Below, one piece after another: positions 8,647-17,691 of a stretch of DNA of 64,000 nucleotides (positions are counted from its first letter, which is position 1; every line of letters begins with the position of its first letter). The translations under genes and the position numbers were made by a program. The DNA is from Stenotrophomonas nitritireducens (GTDB lineage: Bacteria; Pseudomonadota; Gammaproteobacteria; Xanthomonadales; Xanthomonadaceae): contig NZ_CP016756.1 in the NCBI RefSeq assembly GCF_001700965.1, forward strand, positions 4,268,501 through 4,332,500. Reading direction: 5' to 3'. The notes beneath the pieces are model-generated. The model was not told where the DNA came from. It did not search any database and saw only the letters and a list, made by a program, of their open reading frames with translations.

Positions 8647-10767
8647 CTACTCGGGGCTGGCCTGGAACGAGGCCAGCCGTGCTTCCATTGCCGCGTGCTG
8701 GACGTCGCCGCCGTGCAGGCGCATGAAATTCTCTGCGCTGACCGGGCGGCCCAACAGATAGCCCTGCAGATGGTCACAGCCCAGACGCTCCACGTAGGAG
8801 CGTTGGCCCTGGGTCTCGATGCCCTCGGCAACCACCTCCAGATTCAGCGCATGGCCCAACGCGACGATGGCCGAGACGATCACCACGTCCTCGTCGCTGT
8901 CCTCCAGCGACATCACGAAGGCCCGGCCGATCTTGATCTCGGTCGCCGGCAGTCGCTTCAGGTGCAACAGGCTGGACACGCCGGTGCCGAAATCATCGAT
9001 CGAGATGCCCACTCCCAGCCCGGCGATGCCGCGCAGCACCGCAATGGTGTTTTCGGTATCGCGCATCACCGCGGTTTCGCTGATTTCCAGGATCAGCCGC
9101 GAAGGCTCCAGGTCGTTGCTATCCAACGCCGCCCGCACGTCCTCCAGCAACTTGGGCGAGCCCAGCTGCCGGCCGGACAGGTTGACCGATACCCGCCATT
9201 CGTTGTTGCCGGCATCCTGCCAACTGCGCATCTGCCGGCACGCCTCGCCCAGGACCCAGTTGCCGACGGTCTCCATCAGCTCGCTTTGCTCGGTAAGGCG
9301 GATGATGCGTTCGGCCGGAATATAGCCGTGTTCAGGGTGGCGCCAGCGGATCAACGCCTCGGCCCCGCTGATGCGGCCGCTGTGGGCATGCACGCGCGGC
9401 TGGTAGTGCAGTGACAGCTGCCCGGTACCCAGCGCCTTGCGCAGGTCGTCGAGCAGGCGCCGGTCCTGCTCGACGTTGTCGTTCATCCAGTCGGCGAACA
9501 CGGCGTGGTTGTTGCGGCCGGATTGCCGGGAATAGGCCATGGCGGTTTCAGCCATGGCGATCAATTGCGCGGCGGTGTTGCCATGTTGCGGGTACCGGGC
9601 CAAACCCAGGCTGGCGGTGATGCGCAGGTCACGGCCGGTGGCCCGCACCGAGTTGACCGCCAGGATGATGCGCTCGGCCAGGGCATCATGTTCGTCCGGC
9701 TGCGCCAGGGGGCTGGCAATGACGAACTGGTCGCCACCCAGGCGGCCCACCAGGTCTTCGGCTGGCAGCAGTTGGCGCAGGCGCTCGCTGACGTCCACCA
9801 GCGCCGCATCGCCGGTCTGCGCGCCGAAGGTGCCATTGATCAGGCGGAAGCCGTCCAGGTCGACCACCATCACTGTGAATGCCGGCCTTTCCTGCAGCAT
9901 CTGCTCGATGCGCTCATGTGCGAGCTGGCGGTTGGGCAGGCGGGTCAGTGAATCGTGCAGGCTGGCATGGAACAGTTCCTTGCGGGCATCGTCCAGCGAG
10001 GCCGACAGCATCGAGTTGCGCAGGTGCAGCAGCCGCGCCTGCATGCGCTGCTCGAACAGCGAGATGGTCAACACCACCGCCATCACGCCGACGGTCAGCA
10101 GCACCACGCAGGCCGCCAGCCATTCGGTGGGGACGCCGCCGCTGGAGGCCGCCGTGCAGACCGCGCCGGCCGGGAACCGCGCCGCCGCCATGCCGGTGTA
10201 ATGCATGCCGACAATGGCCAGGCCCATCACCGCGGCCGCAACCAGCCGCTGTGGCAAGGGATGCTCGACGGTACGCAGGCGGAAGGCGATATACAGCGCG
10301 CTCCACGATGCGCCGACCGCGATGATCAGCGACAGCGCGAACCAGAGAGGGTCGTAGTCGATGTCCGGTGACATCTTCAGCGCCGACATGCCGACGTAGT
10401 GCATCCAGGCGATACCCAGACCCATCAGCAACGCGCCCAGCGCCAGCCGCATGTGCGGCAGGGTGGGCCGTGACACCAGCCACAGGGCGAAAATGGACGC
10501 CGCGACTGCCACCAGCAGCGATTCCAGGGTCAGCCACAGGTCGTAGCCCAACGGGATGGGTAGGCGGAAAGCGAGCATGCCGACGAAGTGCATCGACCAT
10601 ATCCCGGCGCCCATCGCCACGCCGCCGCCCAGCAGCCAACGGGCGGCCCCCCGCCGTGGTTGCGAGGCCGAGACCCGCGAGGCCATGTCCAGTGCCGTGA
10701 ACGAGGCAAGGATGGCCACCAGGATGGACAACACGACAAACAACGGGTTGTAGCTGCCAACGAGCAT
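8647..10767 (-). CDS. MHYT-GGDEF-EAL membrane protein (cyclic-di-GMP turnover)
   Basis: The 706-residue protein has an N-terminal MHYT sensor, a seven-helix membrane domain thought to bind metal and sense oxygen, CO or NO. Its repeated motifs are visible as MHFV (59-62), MHYV (122-125) and MHYT (188-191). A GGDEF domain follows with the altered signature GGDQF (344-348), then an EAL domain with EAL at 470-472, YQPRV, a conserved Asn (SVNLSGRQ), ILEISE and DDFGTG. The EAL domain looks catalytically complete, so net phosphodiesterase activity is likely; the GGDQF variant may be weak or regulatory. The start is supported by GAGG five bases upstream. It lies between fliR and flhB on the same strand, which suggests control of motility. 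Confidence 0.9.
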   Translation of the reverse strand: MLVGSYNPLFVVLSILVAILASFTALDMASRVSASQPRRGAARWLLGGGVAMGAGIWSMHFVGMLAFRLPIPLGYDLWLTLESLLVAVAASIFALWLVSRPTLPHMRLALGALLMGLGIAWMHYVGMSALKMSPDIDYDPLWFALSLIIAVGASWSALYIAFRLRTVEHPLPQRLVAAAVMGLAIVGMHYTGMAAARFPAGAVCTAASSGGVPTEWLAACVVLLTVGVMAVVLTISLFEQRMQARLLHLRNSMLSASLDDARKELFHASLHDSLTRLPNRQLAHERIEQMLQERPAFTVMVVDLDGFRLINGTFGAQTGDAALVDVSERLRQLLPAEDLVGRLGGDQFVIASPLAQPDEHDALAERIILAVNSVRATGRDLRITASLGLARYPQHGNTAAQLIAMAETAMAYSRQSGRNNHAVFADWMNDNVEQDRRLLDDLRKALGTGQLSLHYQPRVHAHSGRISGAEALIRWRHPEHGYIPAERIIRLTEQSELMETVGNWVLGEACRQMRSWQDAGNNEWRVSVNLSGRQLGSPKLLEDVRAALDSNDLEPSRLILEISETAVMRDTENTIAVLRGIAGLGVGISIDDFGTGVSSLLHLKRLPATEIKIGRAFVMSLEDSDEDVVIVSAIVALGHALNLEVVAEGIETQGQRSYVERLGCDHLQGYLLGRPVSAENFMRLHGGDVQHAAMEARLASFQASPE

Positions 10768-10938
10768 CGAACCCTCTCCCTAAGATTGCCGTGCCGCGGT
10801 TGCGGCAGCGAGATGCCGTCACGGGTTCCGCATTCCCCTGCGGCGCCCGACTGTAAGCGGACTATCCACGGGTAGAAGGAAACCGGCAAGAGGGGGGTCA
10901 GGCAATGCGAAACCGAAAGCATTGAGCTGAGGAGGGCG

Positions 10939-11730
10939 TCACATTGTCACTTGCCGCGCCGTATCAAAGGCGGTGTTGAACAGACGTTGCACCGGCGGCC
11001 CCATTTCTCCTGCCAACAAGGTCAGCAGGGATAGCCCCAGCAGCAGTGCAATCGGCAGGCCCAGCTGCATGGGATTGAGTGCCGGGGCGGCACGCGCCAG
11101 CACGCCGAAGGCTAGGTTGATCGCCAGCATCGCCACCACCAGCGGCAGGGCCAGCGACAGCGCGCCACGGAAGATCTGCAGGGCCAGGGTCGGGGCCAGC
11201 GCCGCCACCGCATGCGGGTCGGGCAGGGCGGTGCCGATGGGCAGCGCCTTGTAGCTGTCCACCAGCAGCGAGATGAGTGCCAGATGCCCGTTGCTGGTGA
11301 AAAACAGCAGGCCGAACATCAGGTAGAACCATTGCCCGATCACACCGGAGCTGCCGCCGCGCATCGGGTCGGCCATCTGCGCAAAGGCCAGGCCGGTGCT
11401 TTGCGCGATCATTTCACCGGCCATCGCACCGGCTTCGAAGATCAGCCGCAGCAGGAAGCCGATGCTGACCCCGACCGCCACTTCGCGCAGGATGCTGAGC
11501 ACGGTGGCCGAGTCGAAGCCGGTGAACACCGGCACCGGCGGCAATACCGGCGCCAGCGCCACGGACAGGGCCACGGCCAGCATCGCGCGCACGCGGGCCG
11601 GCACCGCACGGGTGCCGAGCATGGGCATTGCCATCAGCATCGCGCCGATGCGCAACATGATCCACAGGGTATTGCCGATGATGGCAAACGCCTGTTGGCC
11701 ATCGATGACCGTCTGCGTGACCGAGTCCAT
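10939..11730 (-). CDS. fliR: Flagellar export protein FliR
   Basis: FliR is a membrane subunit of the FliPQR export channel. At 263 residues it has the usual length, with several hydrophobic helices and the family blocks MPMLGTRAVPARVRAMLAV and EAGAMAGEMIAQSTGLAFAQM-like region near residues 100-125. Its ATG lies four bases after the fliQ stop, so the two genes form one unit. Confidence 0.96.
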   Translation of the reverse strand: MDSVTQTVIDGQQAFAIIGNTLWIMLRIGAMLMAMPMLGTRAVPARVRAMLAVALSVALAPVLPPVPVFTGFDSATVLSILREVAVGVSIGFLLRLIFEAGAMAGEMIAQSTGLAFAQMADPMRGGSSGVIGQWFYLMFGLLFFTSNGHLALISLLVDSYKALPIGTALPDPHAVAALAPTLALQIFRGALSLALPLVVAMLAINLAFGVLARAAPALNPMQLGLPIALLLGLSLLTLLAGEMGPPVQRLFNTAFDTARQVTM

Positions 11731-11734
11731 GCCG

Positions 11735-12004
11735 CTAGCCGATCAGATGCGGAATGCGCTGGAACAACAGGATGGTGAATTCGACCAGATGGCCGAGCAG
11801 CAGGCTGCCCAGCGCAAACAGCGCTGCGGTAAGGGCGGCGGCTTTGGCGACGAAGGCGATGGTCGGCTCATTCAGCTGGGTGGCGGCCTGGATGACGCCG
11901 ATCACCACGCCGACAACCAGCACGACAAGCAGCAGTGGGCCGGCAATCCACAGCGTGGCGACAAGGCCGCCGCGCAGTTCGGTGAGGGCAAGTTCGGGAC
12001 TCAT
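11735..12004 (-). CDS. fliQ: Flagellar export protein FliQ
   Basis: FliQ is a small two-helix subunit of the FliPQR export channel. The 89-residue protein has the family signature VVGVVIGVIQAATQLNEPT and two hydrophobic hairpin helices. The start MSPELALTELRGGL aligns with the common FliQ N-terminus. No fliP lies upstream; the next recognisable gene is a divergent DNA repair gene. Confidence 0.96.
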   Translation of the reverse strand: MSPELALTELRGGLVATLWIAGPLLLVVLVVGVVIGVIQAATQLNEPTIAFVAKAAALTAALFALGSLLLGHLVEFTILLFQRIPHLIG

Positions 12005-12015
12005 GCCGGGACAGA

Positions 12016-12031
12016 TGCAAGAGCGGTGCCA
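12016..12031 (-). promoter_or_regulatory. Near-consensus sigma-54 promoter immediately before fliQ
   Basis: On the minus strand TGGCACCGCTCTTGCA matches TGGCACG-N4-TTGCW at 11 of the 12 defined positions. With C of the GC element at -12, transcription would begin one base before the fliQ ATG, which implies a leaderless or nearly leaderless fliQR mRNA. The match is strong; the short distance is unusual, so function is inferred. Confidence 0.6.
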
Positions 12032-12146
12032 GAGCGCAGGCGTCGGTTTTCCGGCAGTGCCTCGCCGGTGGGGCCTGTGGGGGCGTGTGCGCTGGCAAGC
12101 GCTTCTTCTATCAGGGTGCAGGCCGCGCCTTCATCCATTGGTTTCG

Positions 12147-12244
12147 GCTTCGCGGCTTACGCCGCTCCCACAACAGCGGCCCTGTTCCGCGTCGGCATCA
12201 TCAGCCTGCCCTTGCCCTTGTGGGAGTGGCGTAAGCCGCGAAGC
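12147..12244. repeat. Facing pair of GGAGCGGCGTAAGCC-type palindromes
   Basis: A 25-base palindromic element in reverse orientation (12147-12171, GCTTCGCGGCTTACGCCGCT then CCCAC) faces a forward copy (12220-12244) with about 48 bases between. The family differs from SMAG in core sequence. The pair separates fliQ from the divergent repair operon. Confidence 0.8.
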
Positions 12245-12605
12245 TCCCGGTCCATCCGGTGGCAAGTAATAGGGTCTACTAACGCTTCCGGCTCGCGGCT
12301 GGGGTCTCTCGCACAGGCCATCATGATCTTTCCTCTGCCGAACGGCGATGAAGCAACAGACGGATGGCGGTGTGATCGTCGTCGGTTGAGATGCACACAT
12401 TGCTTCGTTGCTAAATCGCGCCTAAACATGTCGATTCGACCGAGCCCGCGCTGCACTTCCAGCAAACGCTGCATCCGCGCGCTGTGTGGAGCCGCTTCAC
12501 AGCAATTGTCTTCATAGTGTTGATGGCGGATTCACGTGGCCCGACAGTTCCTACACGTTGTACGTGGCAGGGTTGGTCACAAGTGTTCTGGAAGGCAAGT
12601 ACGTA
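12245..12605. other. Region between repeat pair and repair operon
   Basis: No convincing gene is seen here. Reading frames on both strands lack family features, and the minus-strand frame that covers part of it runs through the repeat pair. It should hold the promoter of the repair operon, but I cannot place one with confidence. Confidence 0.5.
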
Positions 12606-13601
12606 ATGGACGCTGATCTGGTCGAACTTCGACCCGAAGGAATGTACTGCCCGGCCGGTGACTTCTACATCGACCCTGGACAGCCGGTGGCGCAGGCCGT
12701 CATCACCCATGGTCATGCCGACCACGCGCGGACCGGCATGGGTTGCTATCACCTTGCCAACGCCGGACTGCCCATCCTGCGCTGGCGGCTGGGCGAGCAG
12801 AACTACGTGCCGCATCCCTACGGCGTGCCGTTCCGGCTGGGAGCTGCAACGGTGTCATTGCATCCGGCCGGCCACGTACTGGGCTCGTCACAGGTGCGGA
12901 TCGAGGTGGATGGTCAGGTGTGGGTGGCGTCGGGTGACTACAAGCGCCAGGCAGACCCGACCTGCACGCCCTTCGAGCCGGTTCCCTGTGATGTCTTCAT
13001 CACCGAGTGCACGTTTGGCCTGCCCATCTACCGCTGGCCGGACGCGGCGCAGGTGGTGGCCGACATCGCTGCATGGCGTGACGAATGTGCAGCACAGGGG
13101 GAAACCGCAATTCTGTACTGCTACGCGCTGGGCAAGGCACAACGCGTGTTGGCGGAACTGCTGGCGCTGGGCAAAACCTCACCGGTATGGCTGCATGGCG
13201 CGGTTGACGCGGGCGTGCAGGTCTACCGCGATGCCGGCGTGCAGATGGTGGAGACGCATCGCGTCGCCGACGCGGCAGCGGATGTCGATTTCGCCGGGCA
13301 GCTGGTGATTGCGCCGCCTTCGGCCGCCGGCAGCCGCTGGCTGCGCCGTTTCCGGCATGCGCAGCAGGGCTTTGCATCAGGCTGGATGCAGTTGCGCGGC
13401 AACCGCCGTCGTGGCAACTACGACCGCGGCTTCATCCTGTCCGACCATGCCGATTGGCCGGCCTTGCTGGAAACGGTACGCCAGTCGCGCGCACGGCGGG
13501 TGATCGCCACCCATGGCAACACCGATGCGCTGGTCCGCATGCTCAACGAGCAGGGCATCCACAGCACCACGTTTGCGTTGACGCGCGGCGAGGAAGACTG
13601 A
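12606..13601 (+). CDS. Ligase-associated DNA exonuclease (metallo-beta-lactamase / beta-CASP fold)
   Basis: This 331-residue protein resembles SNM1/Pso2-type and mRNA 3'-end processing nucleases. It has the metal-binding motif HGHADH (residues 35-40), then HPAGHVLGSS, a Ser-Gly-Asp-Tyr block (VASGDYKR) and SDHADW near the C-terminus. It is the exonuclease member of a four-gene bacterial repair cluster that includes ligase, Lhr-core helicase and PdeM, a set studied biochemically in Pseudomonas putida. The start is taken at MDADLVELRPEG, where the family begins, with GGAAGG about 10 bases upstream; a longer frame exists but is unconvincing. Its TGA overlaps the ligase ATG by one base. Confidence 0.88.
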   Translation: MDADLVELRPEGMYCPAGDFYIDPGQPVAQAVITHGHADHARTGMGCYHLANAGLPILRWRLGEQNYVPHPYGVPFRLGAATVSLHPAGHVLGSSQVRIEVDGQVWVASGDYKRQADPTCTPFEPVPCDVFITECTFGLPIYRWPDAAQVVADIAAWRDECAAQGETAILYCYALGKAQRVLAELLALGKTSPVWLHGAVDAGVQVYRDAGVQMVETHRVADAAADVDFAGQLVIAPPSAAGSRWLRRFRHAQQGFASGWMQLRGNRRRGNYDRGFILSDHADWPALLETVRQSRARRVIATHGNTDALVRMLNEQGIHSTTFALTRGEED

Positions 13602-15205
13602 TGCAGGGCTTTGCCGCGTTGTACCAGCGTTTGGATCGCAGCACGTCGCTGTTGGAAAAACGCGCGGCGCTGGTGGACTACTTCAAAAACGCAACCGCAG
13701 AGGATGCCGCATGGGCGCTGTGGCTGCTGGTGGGTGGCAAGGTGGGCGGTGCCAAGGCGCGGATCGCCAACAGCCGCGAGCTGCGCGAATGGGTGGCGCA
13801 GGAGAGCGGCCTGCCGGATTGGTTGGTGGAAGCAAGCTATGACCAGGTAGGTGACCTGGCCGAGACGCTTGCCTTGCTGCTGGACGAACCGGCCGTGGCC
13901 GGCGCTGATACGGGTTTGGCGGAGTGGATCGAACAACGCTTGTTGCCGGTGGCCAACGCCGCGCCTGACGTTCGGCGGGATGTGATCGTCGATGCGTGGC
14001 GCCAATTGCCGATGAATGAACGCTTCGTGTTCAACAAGGTGTTGACCGGTGCGTTGCGGGTGGGCGTGTCACAGGGTCTGGTGCAACAGGCATTGGCCCA
14101 GTTGTCCGGCTTGGATGTGTCCCTGCTGGCGCAGCGTATGCTCGGTTTCAAGGCGCCCACGGCTGTCTGTTTCAACAGCCTGCTGGCCGCGCAGGGACAG
14201 GCCGGCGATGCCGCCTTGCCCTATCCGTTTTTCCTCGCCTCATCGTTGGAAGTACCACCGGACAGTCTGGGTGGCATCGCCGACTGGTTGCTGGAATGGA
14301 AGTGGGACGGCATCCGCGTACAGCTGATCCGGCGCGGCAACGACATCGTGTTGTGGTCACGCGGCGAGGAGCGCATGGATGGGCGTTTTCCCGAGATAGA
14401 AGCAGACCTTGCGCGGCTGCCGCATGATGCGGTGATCGACGGTGAGCTGCTGGCCTGGGCCGACGGCCAGACCACGCCGATGCCTTTCACCGCACTGCAG
14501 ACCCGCATCCAGCGGCGCAAGCCTGGGCCGAAGATTCTGGCGCAGACGCCGGCCCGCGTGGTGGCCTACGATCTGCTGGAACTGGATGGACAGGACCTGC
14601 GCCAACACAGTCTGCAGCAACGCCGCGCCGCCCTGCAGCAGTTGCTGGACGAACATGGCTCGCCGTTGTTGCAGCTCTCGCCGCAGGTAAGGGTGGCGGA
14701 TTGGGCGGAAGCAGCGGGCCTGCGCGTGCAGTCGCGCGAACGCGGCGTGGAGGGCTTCATGCTCAAGCGCCTTGACTCACCGTATCGGCATGGGCGCAAA
14801 CGTGGCGACTGGTGGAAGTGGAAAGTGGATCCACTGACCATCGATGCGGTGCTGCTGTACGCACAGAGCGGGCACGGCCGGCGCAGCACCTTGTACACGG
14901 ACTACACCTTCGGCCTGTGGGACCAGGACAAGCTGGTGCCGGTGGCCAAGGCGTATTCCGGTCTTGATGACAAGCAGATTCTCGCGCTGGACCGCTGGAT
15001 ACGTGGTCACACCACCGAACGCTTCGGGCCTGTGCGGGCGGTGCAGCCCTTGCAGGTGTTCGAGCTTGGTTTCGAGGCGGTGAATCGTTCTGCCCGCCAC
15101 AAATCCGGCGTGGCGGTGCGTTTCCCGCGCATCCTGCGCTGGCGGCAGGACAAGCTGGCCGGCCAGGCGGATGTGCTGGAAACCCTGCGCAAGGTTGCAA
15201 AATGA
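13601..15205 (+). CDS. ATP-dependent DNA ligase (repair cluster type)
   Basis: The 534-residue protein has an N-terminal DNA-binding region and an adenylation domain with motif I KWDG; Lys234 should carry the AMP. Motif III-like DGELLAWADG, motif IV EGFMLKRLDSPY and motif V WWKWKVDP follow, then an OB-fold domain. This is the single-protein ATP ligase found with an MBL exonuclease and Lhr-type helicase, not the NAD-dependent LigA and not the multi-domain LigD. It starts one base into the exonuclease stop and overlaps the helicase by four bases (ATGA), so the cluster is translationally coupled. Confidence 0.93.
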   Translation: MQGFAALYQRLDRSTSLLEKRAALVDYFKNATAEDAAWALWLLVGGKVGGAKARIANSRELREWVAQESGLPDWLVEASYDQVGDLAETLALLLDEPAVAGADTGLAEWIEQRLLPVANAAPDVRRDVIVDAWRQLPMNERFVFNKVLTGALRVGVSQGLVQQALAQLSGLDVSLLAQRMLGFKAPTAVCFNSLLAAQGQAGDAALPYPFFLASSLEVPPDSLGGIADWLLEWKWDGIRVQLIRRGNDIVLWSRGEERMDGRFPEIEADLARLPHDAVIDGELLAWADGQTTPMPFTALQTRIQRRKPGPKILAQTPARVVAYDLLELDGQDLRQHSLQQRRAALQQLLDEHGSPLLQLSPQVRVADWAEAAGLRVQSRERGVEGFMLKRLDSPYRHGRKRGDWWKWKVDPLTIDAVLLYAQSGHGRRSTLYTDYTFGLWDQDKLVPVAKAYSGLDDKQILALDRWIRGHTTERFGPVRAVQPLQVFELGFEAVNRSARHKSGVAVRFPRILRWRQDKLAGQADVLETLRKVAK

Positions 15206-17691
15206 GCAGCGCAGGCGGTGCAAGGGCTGCGCGCGCGCAGGCCGATGCCCGTTGGCTGCAATGGTTTGCCAGTCGCGGCTGGAAGCCGGCTGCGTTTCAG
15301 CGCGAGGCGTGGCGCCGCTACCGCAACGGCGAGTCCGGTTTGCTGGTCACGCCAACCGGCAGTGGCAAGACCCTGGCCATGATCGGCGGCCCATTGCTGG
15401 AGGCCGCGGCGACGTTGCCGCTGGCGGTGGCTGCGGGTGGACGGCGCGCTGCGGCCACGGCACAGGTACGGATCCTGTGGGTTACCCCTTTGCGGGCGCT
15501 GGCCACTGACACGGCGCGTGCGTTGCGTGAGCCGATTGCCGCGCTCGGGCTGCCCTGGACCGTTGCCATGCGCACCGGTGATGCCAGTGCGCGCGACAAG
15601 CGCCTGGCCCGACAGGGGCGCGCCGAAGTGCTGGTGATTACTCCTGAATCGCTGGCCTTGCTGCTGAGCTATCCGCAGACGCAGGCGCAGTTTGCCGGCC
15701 TGCAGGCGATCGTGGTCGACGAATGGCATGAGTTGCTGGACAACAAGCGTGGTGTGCTGTTGCAGCTGTGCCTGGCCAGGATACGCGGCTGGGTGCCGCA
15801 ACTGCGTCTGTGGGGGTTGTCGGCAACGCTGGGCAACCTTGAGCAGGCGCGGCAGGTGCTGCTTCCACAGATACCCGATGCAGCCCTGGTGCGCGCCGCC
15901 TCGCCGCGACGGCTGGTGCTGCAGACGGCATTGCCAAAGGCAGGGGAGCGTTTTCCGTGGGCCGGGCATCTGGGTCTGTCACAGATGCAGGCGGTGATTG
16001 AGCATCTGCAGCAGGCGCGCAGCACCTTGCTGTTCACCAACACCCGCGCGCAGGCCGAGCTTTGGTACAAGGCACTGCAATCGGTATGGATGGACGCGCC
16101 GCAAAGCCTGGCACTGCATCACGGCTCGCTCGACCCGGCATTGCGTGCCGAGGTGGAGCAGGGGCTGCGTGATGGCGCCATCCGCTGTGTGGTGGCAACG
16201 TCCAGCCTGGATCTCGGGGTGGATTTCCCGACCGTGGACCAGGTGATCCAGCTGGGCAGCCCCAAGGGCATGGCGCGCCTGCTGCAGCGTGCCGGCCGCG
16301 CCCGCCACCGCCCCGGTGAAGCCGGGCACATCCTGTGCGTGCCCACGCATGCGTTTGAACTGGCCGAATATGCGGCGGCCCGGCTTGCCCTGCGCAGTGG
16401 TCACGTGGAGGCGCGGCGCCCGCTGACGCTGTCACTGGATGTGCTGTCCCAGCACTGCGTTACCTTGGCGTTGGGCGGTGGTTTCGATGCCGGTCAACTG
16501 TTCGCCGAAGTGCGTTCCACACATGCCTTCGCCGCGTTGAATGCGGAGCAGTGGACACAGGTCTTGCAGTTCATCGAACGCGGCGGCACCGCCCTGCAGC
16601 AATATCCGGATTTCTGCCGGGTGAGCCGTGATGCTGACGGTCGGTATGTGGTCAGTGAGCGTCGCGTTGCGTTCCGCCACCGTCTGTCCATCGGCACCAT
16701 CACCAGTGATGGCGCCATGCTGGTACGGATGGCGCGTGGCGGCAGCCTGGGCAGTGTGGAAGAAAGCTTCCTGTCGCGGCTGCGCCCGGGCGACAACTTC
16801 CAGTTTGCGGGCAGAACCCTGCGGCTGCTGCGCCTGCAGGACATGACCGCCTACGTGCGGCCGGCCAAGCAGGGCAGCGGCATCGTGCCGCGCTGGCAGG
16901 GCGGGCGCATGCCCATGTCCAGCGAACTGGCAGCACATGTCGCCGCCGTTCTGGCTGACCCGCCGCGGACGCCGGAGCTGCGCGCGTTGGCACCGTTGTT
17001 GGCCCTGCAGGCCCGGTTGTCCGCGTTGCCCGCCGCCGGTGGCCTGTTGGCCGAAGTGCTCAAGACCCGCGAGGGTTGGCACCTGTTCCTGTATCCGTTC
17101 GCAGGGCGCGCGGTGCATGAGGGGTTGGCGGCCTTGATCGCGCTGCGCTGGAGCCGCCTGTTGCCCAATACGTTCGCCTTCGCGGTCAACGATTACGGCT
17201 TGGCCTTGACCGCCGCTGCCGAGGTGGAGCTGGATGTGGCGACATTGCGCACCCTGCTGTCACCCCAGTCACTGTTGCCTGACCTGGCGGCCAGCGTGAA
17301 TCTTGCCGAATTGGCACGGCGTCAGTTCCGCGACATCGCTCGGGTAGCGGGCCTGCTGCCGCCATCGCTGCCTGGCCGGGCGGCGCGCAGCCTGCGTCAG
17401 CTGCAGGCCTCCAGTGGGCTGCTGCATGACGTGCTCAGGCGGTACGATCCGCAACACATGCTGCTGCAGCAGGCCGAGCGCGAGGTGCTGGAGCTGCGTC
17501 TGGACCTGCCCTCGTTGCAGCGGGAACTGCAGCGGTGCGCCGATGCCCGCATCGACTTGAAGCGGCCACGCACGCTGACCCCGCTGTCCTTCCCGCTCTG
17601 GGCCGAAGCCAAGCGCGGCAGCCTCAGCAGCGAACAATGGAGCGTGCGCGTGCAGCGCGCGGCGCAGCGGTTGGAGCAGCGCTATGGTTGA
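15202..17691 (+). CDS. Lhr-core DNA helicase, ligase-associated
   Basis: The 829-residue superfamily 2 helicase has Walker A TPTGSGKT (50-57), motif II DEWH (173-176), SATLGN (motif III), TNTRAQAE (motif IV), ATSSLDLGVDFP (motif V) and QRAGRARHRPGEAG (motif VI). A winged-helix and Lhr-specific C-terminal region follows. Lhr-core enzymes are 3'-5' translocases that unwind RNA:DNA hybrids; the role here is inferred to be DNA damage repair with its neighbours. It overlaps the ligase by four bases and pdeM by eight. Confidence 0.93.
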   Translation: MSSAGGARAARAQADARWLQWFASRGWKPAAFQREAWRRYRNGESGLLVTPTGSGKTLAMIGGPLLEAAATLPLAVAAGGRRAAATAQVRILWVTPLRALATDTARALREPIAALGLPWTVAMRTGDASARDKRLARQGRAEVLVITPESLALLLSYPQTQAQFAGLQAIVVDEWHELLDNKRGVLLQLCLARIRGWVPQLRLWGLSATLGNLEQARQVLLPQIPDAALVRAASPRRLVLQTALPKAGERFPWAGHLGLSQMQAVIEHLQQARSTLLFTNTRAQAELWYKALQSVWMDAPQSLALHHGSLDPALRAEVEQGLRDGAIRCVVATSSLDLGVDFPTVDQVIQLGSPKGMARLLQRAGRARHRPGEAGHILCVPTHAFELAEYAAARLALRSGHVEARRPLTLSLDVLSQHCVTLALGGGFDAGQLFAEVRSTHAFAALNAEQWTQVLQFIERGGTALQQYPDFCRVSRDADGRYVVSERRVAFRHRLSIGTITSDGAMLVRMARGGSLGSVEESFLSRLRPGDNFQFAGRTLRLLRLQDMTAYVRPAKQGSGIVPRWQGGRMPMSSELAAHVAAVLADPPRTPELRALAPLLALQARLSALPAAGGLLAEVLKTREGWHLFLYPFAGRAVHEGLAALIALRWSRLLPNTFAFAVNDYGLALTAAAEVELDVATLRTLLSPQSLLPDLAASVNLAELARRQFRDIARVAGLLPPSLPGRAARSLRQLQASSGLLHDVLRRYDPQHMLLQQAEREVLELRLDLPSLQRELQRCADARIDLKRPRTLTPLSFPLWAEAKRGSLSSEQWSVRVQRAAQRLEQRYG

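Noticed and set aside
12001..12139. 45-codon minus-strand frame whose stop overlaps the fliQ ATG
   Set aside because: It is not similar to FliP, has no ribosome binding site, and would contain the sigma-54 site. It could be the remnant of a former upstream gene, but the support is too weak.
12157..12474. 105-codon minus-strand frame between fliQ and the repair operon
   Set aside because: It runs through both copies of the palindrome pair and has no recognisable domain.
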